Assembly: GCA_027062165.1 (NCBI GenBank)
Contig: JAMOTU010000110.1
Span: 1 to 5,054 of the forward strand
Length of the DNA: 5,054 nucleotides
Direction of reading: 5' to 3'
Source of the DNA: Candidatus Altimarinota bacterium
Lineage (GTDB): Bacteria > Patescibacteriota > Gracilibacteria > Absconditabacterales > Absconditicoccaceae
Position numbers and translations under genes: made by a program. Positions 1-5,054 of the stretch are shown here, in pieces (position 1 is the stretch's first letter; each line of letters starts with the position of its first letter). Below the pieces are notes generated by a model, which was not told the origin of the DNA, did no database searches, and saw only the letters and a program-made list of their open reading frames with translations.

Positions 1-481
1 CACAAGGGTTTATACTATCAGTAAATGCTGTTAAAATTAAAATTCGTAATATATGGAAAATATCATAATTTTTGACAACATTTTGGTTGTTTTTTTCATT
101 AGTAGGTTCGTTACAAGGTTGATTAATAGAGCATCATTGGTTAGTATCTGTATAATTTTCTATTTTATGATTTTTTAAGAAATTGATAATAGATTTATCT
201 CCTTCTATATATTTGTTTTCGTGGGATATATAAAGAAAGGGAACTCCTGTTTGTAATGGATTGAGATTTAATTGTCTTAGAGTCTTTATAAATAGATTCT
301 TACCAGTTTCTGAAAAATATACTTCTACCTGTTTGATTTTATTAGCTAGGTTGTGAGAAGAGATGTATTCTTCTACTTTTGCACAATGAGGACATCACTT
401 GCCATAAAATAGGATATAGTCGGAAAAATTGAAACTTACAATTAATAAAGATATTATTAAAAATTTAAAAATTTTTTTCAT
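1..481 (-). CDS. Secreted thioredoxin-fold protein fused to a DsbD/CcdA-type membrane domain (3' end cut by window edge)
   Basis: Translating the minus strand with UGA as Gly gives 160 residues, open at the left edge. Residues 1-20 form a signal peptide or membrane anchor (MKK then a hydrophobic run). A thioredoxin fold follows, with FYGKGCPHC at 25-33 (catalytic Cys30 and Cys33) and the cis-proline motif GVPF at 79-82. A polar linker (about 105-138) carries a second cysteine pair, Cys117 and Cys123. The last residues (141-160) begin a membrane helix ending in TDSINPC, which matches the D-x-INPC motif that opens the electron-transferring membrane domain of DsbD/CcdA proteins. The likely role is carrying reducing equivalents across the membrane to extracytoplasmic thiols; this is family knowledge, not shown here. 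UGA encodes Gly29, just before CPHC (395-397), and Gly116 (134-136). The ATG at 479-481 overlaps the end of arsR by 17 nt, so the two are probably translationally coupled. The fold and fusion are clear; the substrate is unknown. Confidence 0.85.
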
Positions 482-746
482 TGTCAAAAAAGTTACAAAT
501 TAAATTTTTAATATAAGTTATATAGTCTTCGTTAATGTAGTAATAAACGTTTCTTCCAACTTTTGAGTGTTTGATTAAGTTTGCTTTTTCTAATGTTTTA
601 AGATGATGAGATATAAGATTTCTTTTAAGTTTGGTTATTTTTGCTATATCACATACACAGCTTTTTTTCTTTTGAAGAATAATTTTAAAAATTTCTAATC
701 TATTTGGATCAGATAAAATTTTAAATAATTTTGTTATTTCTTGCAT
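465..746 (-). CDS. ArsR/SmtB-family metal-responsive transcriptional repressor
   Basis: This 93-residue protein has the usual ArsR length and layout. An N-terminal helix contains LSDPNRLEI (11-19), a family hallmark. The metal box CVCD lies at 30-33 (Cys30, Cys32), then a winged helix with the recognition-helix motif SHHLKTLEKANLI and the wing GRNVYYYI. CVCD is the alpha-3 metal site of arsenic-sensing ArsR and of CadC, so the ligand is probably a thiol-seeking metal or metalloid. The third cysteine of E. coli ArsR is absent; a C-terminal Cys84 might contribute. The gene has no in-frame TGA and is the only one in the window that reads whole under the standard code. It is first in a minus-strand operon with the thioredoxin/DsbD-type gene. 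An inverted repeat on its promoter suggests autorepression. No Shine-Dalgarno sequence is visible before the ATG (744-746). The family is certain; the ligand is not. Confidence 0.93.
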   Translation of the reverse strand: MQEITKLFKILSDPNRLEIFKIILQKKKSCVCDIAKITKLKRNLISHHLKTLEKANLIKHSKVGRNVYYYINEDYITYIKNLICNFFDNEKNF

Positions 747-759
747 TATTTTGTTGTTA

Positions 760-783
760 ATATTTCAATGTATGTTGAAATAT
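760..783. promoter_or_regulatory. Likely ArsR operator (9-bp inverted repeat)
   Basis: Perfect 9-bp arms, ATATTTCAA (760-768) and TTGAAATAT (775-783), flank the 6-bp spacer TGTATG. The TTCAA-N6-TTGAA core resembles operators of ArsR/CadC proteins. It lies 14 bp upstream of the arsR start codon and overlaps the predicted -10 box, which suits a repressor that controls its own operon. Binding by the encoded ArsR is inference. Confidence 0.7.
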
Positions 784-806
784 ATTTAAAAATTTAAAAA
801 AATCAA
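779..806 (-). promoter_or_regulatory. Predicted promoter of the arsR-redox operon
   Basis: On the minus strand, TTGATT (complement of 801-806) and TATATT (complement of 779-784) form a sigma-70-like pair with a 16-nt spacer. The -10 box overlaps the inverted repeat and transcription would start at about 771-773, inside it. The AT-rich background weakens promoter calls; the overlap with the operator supports this one. Confidence 0.5.
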
Positions 807-819
807 TATAAATCTATCC

Positions 820-847
820 TTGACTTTATTTGATTAATAATTAAGAT
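820..847 (+). promoter_or_regulatory. Predicted promoter of the pnp operon
   Basis: TTGACT (820-825) is a good -35 box. TAAGAT (842-847), after a 16-nt spacer, is a weaker -10 box. It lies back to back with the arsR promoter, the two -35 boxes being 13 nt apart. It does not overlap the inverted repeat at 760-783, so ArsR bound there need not block pnp. The leader would be about 30 nt. Confidence 0.45.
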
Positions 848-850
848 AAC

Positions 851-880
851 AGAAGATTTAAAAAGATTAAAGAAGATTAA
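851..880 (+). repeat. Three imperfect 10-nt purine-rich repeats in the pnp leader
   Basis: Three tandem decamers (AGAAGATTTA, AAAAGATTAA, AGAAGATTAA) end 2 nt before the pnp ATG. The last begins with AGAAG (871-875), 7 nt from the start codon. This is the nearest thing to a Shine-Dalgarno sequence in the window and may be a weak one. The leader has no hairpin of the kind processed in E. coli pnp mRNA. Confidence 0.45.
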
Positions 881-882
881 GT

Positions 883-3006
883 ATGATCAAAAAACTAAAT
901 ATAGAAGAGAAAACATTTTCTACTTTATGGGATTGAAAAAAATTAGAATTTAAATCTGGAAAATTAGCACCACAGGCAGACGGTTCGGTGGTAGTTAGAT
1001 TGGGAGATACTCAGCTTCTAGTAACCGCTGTTATGAATAAAAAACCTGATCCTAATAAAGATTTTATGCCTTTAACTATTGATTTTAGAGAATCTTATTA
1101 TGCAGGATGAAAGATAGGATGAAATCCTTATCAAAAGAGAGAGTGAAAACCTCATGAGCACGCTATTTTACGGGCAAGATTAACAGATAGACCTATAAGG
1201 CCTATGTTTCCAGAAGGTATGGTAAATGATGTGGTAGTTACTATTACACCTCTTTCTGTAGATAGAGAAAATAGCCCAGGTGTTCCTGCCATTATAGGCG
1301 CTTCTTTAGCTATAATGCTAGGAGGTATTCCAATCCAGTGACCAATAGGAGCTGTTAGAATATGATATAAAGATGGGCAATATATTATAAATCCTACTTA
1401 TGAAGATATAGAAAATGGAGTTTTAGATTTAGTAATAGCTTGAACAGAGGATACTATTACTATGGTAGAGTGTTGAGCTAAGGAGATATCTACTGATATT
1501 CTAATGGGTGCATTTGAAATAGCACAAGAGGAAATAAAAAAAGTTTGTAAGTGGCAAAAAGAGTTTTTATCCCAGTTTGATATTAAGCAACAAGAGATAG
1601 TGATTAATAAACCTTCAGAGGATTTGATAGCTTTTGTAAAACAAATCGTAGATCCAAAATTAGAATTTTTAATGAATACGGATAAAAAAACTTTTTGGAA
1701 TCTCTATGAAAAATTTGAAGAAGAAGTTTTTGAGGCTGCCAAGGAAAGATTAGAAGATCCAGAAGATGAAGTATTTACGGAATCTAAGCTTAAAATGGCA
1801 TTGTTTAAAGTAGTTAAGGAATTCGTAAGACAAAAAATTTTAAAAGAAAATAAAAGAGTAGATTGAAGAAAGTTAGATGAGATAAGACCTTTGTATACAG
1901 AAGTTTGATTGGTACCAAGAGTTCATTGAAGTTGATTATTTCAAAGATGAGAAACACAGGTTTTATCAATAACTACTTTGGGTGCACCAGGTGATGTAAT
2001 GCTTTTGGATACTATGGAATATGATGAAGAAGAGAAGAGATTTATGCATCATTATAATATGCCTCCATTTTCTACAGGAGAAGCTAGACCTACTAGAGCA
2101 CCGAATAGACGTGAAATAGGACATTGAAGGTTGGCAGAGAGGGCTTTAGAAGCAGTTATACCATCAGAGGAAGAGTTTCCTTATACTATAAGAGTTGTTT
2201 CAGAAGTTTTGAGTTCAAATGGATCTACTTCTATGGCATCTGTTTGTGCTTCTACACTTTCATTGATGGATGCTTGAGTTCCAATTAAAGCTCCTGTAAG
2301 TGGTATTGCTATGGGGCTTGTTTCAGAATATGATGAAAAAGGTAATTTCAATTATAAGATTTTGACGGATATTCAAGGTGTAGAAGATTTTTGTGGAGAT
2401 ATGGATTTTAAAGTTGCTTGAACAAAAAAGTGAATAACTGCTCTTCAAATGGATATGAAAATTAAATGATTAAAACTTGAAGTAATAAAAGAGGCTATAG
2501 AGCAGGCTAACAAGGCTAGATTACAGATTTTGGATTTTATGCTTCAGACTATATCTGAGCCAAGGGGTCAAGTAAGTGTTTATGCTCCTCAAATGATAAA
2601 AATAAAACTTACACCTACACAGATAAGAGATGTTATATGACCTGGTTGAGCTACTATTCAAGAAATTATCAAGCAGACTTGAGTAAAAATTGATTTTAAG
2701 GATGATTGAACAACTATAATTACTGCTAGAGATCAAAAATCTTGAGAAGAAGCTTTAAAACTTATAAGACAAGTTAGTTGGCAACCGCAAGAATGAGATG
2801 TAATAGAGGGTGAAATAGTTAGAGTAGAGCCATATTGAGTATTTGTGAAATTAGGGAAAAATAAATTGTGATTATGTCATGTTTCTAATTTGTGACCTTG
2901 ATTTATAGCTGATCCAAGAATGCAATTTAAGATAGGAGATAAGATAAGAGTAAAAGTTATTAAAATAGATGATGAAGGTAGAATTCAACTAAAAAGAGAA
3001 ATTTAA
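883..3006 (+). CDS. pnp: Polynucleotide phosphorylase (PNPase), UGA read as Gly
   Basis: PNPase is a trimeric cytoplasmic 3'-to-5' exoribonuclease that uses phosphate to release nucleoside diphosphates. The 707-residue product has the full family layout. RNase PH domain 1 (about 15-150) includes LTDRPIRP at 100-107. The helical domain (about 240-320) follows, then RNase PH domain 2 (about 325-545) with HGSGLFQRGETQ at 348-359, the phosphate-loop serines in NGSTSMASV (446-454) and the metal-binding Asp502 and Asp508, aligning with E. coli D486 and D492. The KH domain (about 571-632) has the loop IGPGG at 585-589, and the S1 domain covers about 637-707. All 28 in-frame TGA codons suit glycine; examples are Gly349, Gly351 and Gly356 and the KH-loop Gly586 and Gly589. 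ATG 883 is the first start after an in-frame TAA (868-870). No rpsO lies upstream, unlike the common rpsO-pnp order. It is first gene of a four-gene run ending at 4671. Confidence 0.98.
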
Positions 3007-3022
3007 ATTTAAATATAATAAA

Positions 3023-3328
3023 ATGGTTGTTTTGTTCGAGATTTTAAAGGGATTTTATTTCTTTTTTTCAATTTTGATAGGTTTGTTTTTTTTAAGAGGG
3101 CTTTATGTTTTTCCTAAAGAAAAATTTTTCTTAATTTGAAAAATTTTAATGCCGGCTTATTTATTTTTAACAGGTTTGATATTGGGTTATATATTGTGAT
3201 ATATATGGATTTTAAAAGCGAATATAGATGATTCTAAAGAAATAGAAAAAGTTTACACTAAAGCTCTAATAATATGAGGTATTATTTGAATAGTTCTAGG
3301 AATTATTTATTCGCTAAATATTGTATAA
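3023..3328 (+). CDS. Small membrane protein, three predicted helices, unknown function
   Basis: I do not recognise this 101-residue protein. It is almost entirely hydrophobic, with likely membrane helices at about 7-29, 40-64 and 80-99, and one polar loop (KANIDDSKEIEKVYTK, 65-80). Four in-frame TGA codons all fall where glycine fits membrane helices, such as YILGY and LIIGGIIGIVLG. It starts 16 nt after the pnp stop and ends 5 nt before the lipoprotein gene, so it is probably cotranscribed with both. TATAAT ends 3 nt before its ATG. Intact membrane topology over four recoded codons and a TAA stop support a real gene. A standard-code caller would miss it, because the TGA codons break it into short pieces. 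Confidence 0.8.
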
Positions 3329-3333
3329 TAGAT

Positions 3334-3885
3334 ATGTTAAAGAAAATTATATTGTTTTGTAGTTTTATTATGATAGTATTTTTGTCTTGATGTTGACAAA
3401 ATAATTATTTGACTGTTGATTTTTATACTTATAAGTTTCAATTATCTGATGATTCTAAAGATTGGGTAAGTGTTTCTCCTTCTATTTTGTGAGAAAAGCA
3501 AATTGTGAAAAAAATAGAAAAAATTTATAAAAAGAAAAAGGGAAATATTAATGTAATAATTTCAAAAGTATATATTAAAAATAAACATATATCTCCGGAA
3601 GAGTTTGTAATGGCTAATGTTGAAAAGTTTAAAGATTTGATTGGGTATAGTCAAATATATGTTAATGTTGATAATTTTGAATGTAAAGGAAAGGATATAA
3701 AATTATGAATTCATAAATTTAAGATAGATCAATCGTTTTTGTGAGAAAAGAAACCAGTTTATTATGTAGGACAGTTTTATTTATATGATTGAAAATATTG
3801 ATATATTATCCAAGTGTTATGATGAAAAGAAGATGAAGTTGATAAATACATAAATGAAATAAAAGATAGTTTATCTTGCAAATAA
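3334..3885 (+). CDS. Predicted lipoprotein of unknown function
   Basis: The 183-residue product begins with a lipoprotein signal: MLKK, a hydrophobic core, and the lipobox LSGC at 17-20, with Cys20 the predicted lipidated residue. The lipobox Gly19 and the following Gly21 are both TGA codons, so the signal is visible only in code 25. The mature part is lysine-rich (KKIEKIYKKKKG at 59-70), then alternates strands and helices and ends with a GKYGYIIQVLGG strand and a final helix. This layout faintly recalls PsbP-like or DUF1795 folds, but I see no diagnostic motif and claim no family. Cys117 and Cys182 could form a disulfide once exported, which would fit the redox exporter encoded upstream; that link is speculative. 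Nine TGA codons are in frame. It starts 5 nt after the previous stop and ends 27 nt before the next gene. Confidence 0.85.
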
Positions 3886-3912
3886 TTTATATTGTTTATT
3901 TTATCTAAAATA

Positions 3913-4671
3913 ATGATAGATAATAAACCTTTTAATCCTACTTGAGGTGAGATTGTAGTAAAGACTATCGGAGGTTTGATAATATCTGTGATAACAGCAA
4001 TTATTGTATTTGTTATTTATTATGCTACTTGAGATATTTTTAAAGATGCTTTAGCAGGTTTAAATTCTGTAGCTTGATGACCTCAGACTGTTAATCCAAT
4101 GATAGCTGTTATTATGTCAGTTATTTGATTTATAGGCAGTTTTTTTTGAACTTTGATGATGGGAGCAATTTACAATTTTACATTTTCTAATAGATACTAT
4201 GATTTTTGAAAAATGATATCTTTGTCGTTGATAGTAAATTCTTTTATATTTATTTTTGCAGTAATTTTGTATTTGGTTTTTTATGATAACATTGAAGTAC
4301 TTTTTTTTATTTTGATGTTTCATATATTGTTTTCTACTTTTGTTAGTCTGTTAATGTATGATGTAATATCGAATCCAAATTATTCAGCAGAGTTTTTAAT
4401 ATGATATAGTGTGGGATTTTTCTTAGTTTTGTTTTTGTTGGCATTAATGTTTAAATTTAGTAATATTAATCAAAATCCAGGAGCTATTTGATATTTTCTT
4501 TCTTTGCCAATTGTTTTAGTATATACATTGCTACCTCTAATAGAGAGTATTTGGGAAAAAATATATTATAAATTTTATGAAATGTGAAATAATTTTCTAT
4601 ATGTGCCTTCTTTGGAAGAAATTTTAGTAGACGAAGAGGAGGTAGAGGATGTAAATGTAGAGGTTGACTAG
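3913..4671 (+). CDS. Multipass membrane protein, about six helices, acidic C-terminal tail, unknown function
   Basis: I do not recognise this 252-residue protein. Likely membrane helices lie at about 18-38, 61-88, 101-124, 126-148, 161-182 and 191-212. A short polar N-terminus (MIDNKPFNPTGG) precedes them. The tail after about 232 is strongly acidic (DEEEVEDVNVEVD) and probably cytoplasmic. Ten TGA codons are in frame, for instance at Gly11, Gly40, the Gly55-Gly56 pair and Gly100; all suit glycine in loops or helices. It is last in the pnp-led run and is followed by a strong terminator 27 nt after its TAG. It shares a frame with the lipoprotein but is separated from it by TAA; TTG 3892 is a possible earlier start, and ATG 3913 is preferred. 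It may work with the lipoprotein and the small membrane protein as an envelope complex, which is inferred from order alone. Confidence 0.85.
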
Positions 4672-4698
4672 TTTATATTATGTTATATTGTTTCCGAA

Positions 4699-4725
4699 AC
4701 CAGGATATATCCTGGTAATTTTTTT
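4699..4725 (+). terminator. Rho-independent terminator of the pnp operon
   Basis: The perfect 18-bp palindrome ACCAGGATATATCCTGGT (4699-4716) can fold into a 7-bp stem with a TATA loop. After AA comes a run of seven T (4719-4725), then G and four more T. It lies 27 nt after the last stop codon and is much more GC-rich than its surroundings. There is no matching T-run for the opposite strand, so it acts rightward. Confidence 0.9.
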
Positions 4726-4729
4726 GTTT

Positions 4730-4743
4730 TGAAATATATTTCA
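4730..4743. promoter_or_regulatory. Operator-like palindrome 1 upstream of the DUF5320 gene
   Basis: TGAAATATATTTCA is a perfect 14-bp palindrome just upstream of the predicted -35 box. It lies directly after the terminator T-run, so it belongs to the next transcription unit. TTGAAATATATTT (4729-4741) is identical to 775-787 at the arsR operator. The binding protein is unknown. Confidence 0.5.
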
Positions 4744-4750
4744 TTTTGTC

Positions 4751-4778
4751 TTGATTTTGAAAAATATTTCATTATATT
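4751..4778 (+). promoter_or_regulatory. Predicted promoter of the DUF5320 gene
   Basis: TTGATT (4751-4756) and TATATT (4773-4778) form a sigma-70-like pair with a 16-nt spacer; TATTAT (4775-4780) is an alternative -10 box. Transcription would start near 4785, leaving a leader of about 44 nt with no Shine-Dalgarno sequence. A promoter is expected here, because a terminator lies just upstream. Confidence 0.55.
4758..4771. promoter_or_regulatory. Operator-like palindrome 2 inside the promoter spacer
   Basis: TGAAAAATATTTCA repeats palindrome 1 with a single base change, 28 bp downstream. It fills the spacer between the predicted -35 and -10 boxes. A protein bound here would block RNA polymerase, so repression is the likely mode. 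It is called from sequence symmetry and position only. Confidence 0.5.
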
Positions 4779-4828
4779 ATGATTGCTTTTAAATGTAATG
4801 CATTTTATATTCTAAAATTAAAATAAAG

Positions 4829-5054
4829 ATGCCAAGATTTGATGGAACAGGACCATTTGGAACAGGACCTGTTGGTAGGGGACTAGGACCTTGCTGACAG
4901 GGGAGACAAAATACAGATTTTTTATCAAGAATTTGAAATTGGTTTGGAAGGTTTGGTTTTTGAAGATGATGGGGTAGATGAAGATGAATGTGAAGATGAA
5001 GAGGATTTGGTAGATGAAAAGGCTGGGGTAGATGATGGTGATTTATGAATTGGG
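4829..5054 (+). CDS. DUF5320-family protein with glycine/arginine-rich tail (3' end cut by window edge)
   Basis: The first 75 residues are present. The N-terminus MPRFDGTGPFGTGPVGRG, then LGPC, matches the DUF5320 signature (MPxxDGTGPxGxGPxxGRG). The function of DUF5320 is unknown; family members often sit near genes for dinitrogenase iron-molybdenum cofactor-type proteins and Mrp-type ATPases, neither of which is visible here. From about residue 40 nearly every second residue is glycine, alternating with Arg, Trp, Phe, Met or Lys (for example GRGWGRGRGMGRGRGFGRGK at 45-64). Eleven of the 75 codons are TGA, and under the standard code the protein would stop after Cys22. Cys22 is the only cysteine seen. 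An 11-nt direct repeat, GGAACAGGACC, encodes the two GTGP units. The gene has its own promoter after a terminator, with two palindromes that suggest tight control. RNA or metal binding by the tail is possible but not shown. Confidence 0.85.

Noticed and set aside
1504..1866. Separate 120-residue plus-strand gene
   Set aside because: It is the stretch of pnp between two in-frame TGA codons and covers part of RNase PH domain 1 and the helical domain.
2521..2736. Minus-strand 71-residue reading frame
   Set aside because: It lies antisense to the PNPase KH region, has a low-complexity translation, and no family motif.
883..3006. pnp as a decayed pseudogene with many stops
   Set aside because: No frameshift occurs in 707 codons, only TGA among the stops is found in frame, and catalytic residues are intact.
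3505..3708. Separate small lysine-rich gene starting at GTG
   Set aside because: It is the middle of the lipoprotein gene, in the same frame and bounded by a TGA read as glycine.
4117..4323. Minus-strand 68-residue reading frame
   Set aside because: It lies antisense to the multipass membrane protein gene and its lysine/asparagine/tyrosine-rich translation is typical of AT-rich shadow frames.
4213..4404. Separate small membrane protein
   Set aside because: It is in frame inside the 252-residue membrane protein and ends at a TGA read as glycine.
4690..4700. GTTTC-C-GAAAC near-palindrome as a second hairpin
   Set aside because: The one-base loop cannot fold, and it overlaps the first bases of the terminator stem.
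883..5054. UGA read as tryptophan (code 4) or selenocysteine
   Set aside because: TGA aligns with conserved glycines such as the KH loop and lipobox, TGG is used for tryptophan, and the number is far too high for selenocysteine.

Overview
The window comes from a bacterium that reads UGA as glycine (genetic code 25), so it most likely belongs to the candidate phyla Gracilibacteria (BD1-5) or Absconditabacteria (SR1). The strongest proof is an intact polynucleotide phosphorylase gene with 28 in-frame TGA codons. Many of these fall on invariant glycines of the family: the HGSxLFxRGE stretch, the KH-domain GxxG loop and the S1 domain. TGG still encodes tryptophan, and every complete gene ends in TAA or TAG, never TGA. 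The DNA is AT-rich, uses mostly AGA for arginine, and has almost no Shine-Dalgarno sequences. I counted 64 in-frame TGA codons over six genes. The code alone does not separate the two phyla.

Left part (1-882), minus strand: an ArsR/SmtB-type metal-sensing repressor with a CVCD metal box overlaps by 17 nt the start of a secreted thioredoxin-fold protein. That protein has a CPHC active site and runs into a DsbD/CcdA-type membrane domain, cut by the left edge at its INPC motif. A 9-bp inverted repeat overlaps the predicted -10 box of this operon and is the likely autoregulatory operator. A separate divergent promoter serves the plus-strand genes.

Middle part (883-4730), plus strand: pnp is followed at short gaps (16, 5 and 27 nt) by a small three-helix membrane protein, a lipoprotein and a six-helix membrane protein with an acidic tail. 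The run ends at a clear rho-independent terminator. This looks like one operon, with RNA turnover first and three envelope proteins of unknown function after it.

Right part (4731-5054): a new promoter, carrying two 14-bp palindromes 28 bp apart, leads into a DUF5320-family gene whose tail alternates glycine with arginine and aromatic residues. The gene runs off the right edge. The upstream palindrome shares an exact 13-mer with the arsR operator region. This suggests, without proving, that the metal-sensing regulator also controls this gene. A standard-code annotation would recover only arsR intact and would leave the rest as fragments.
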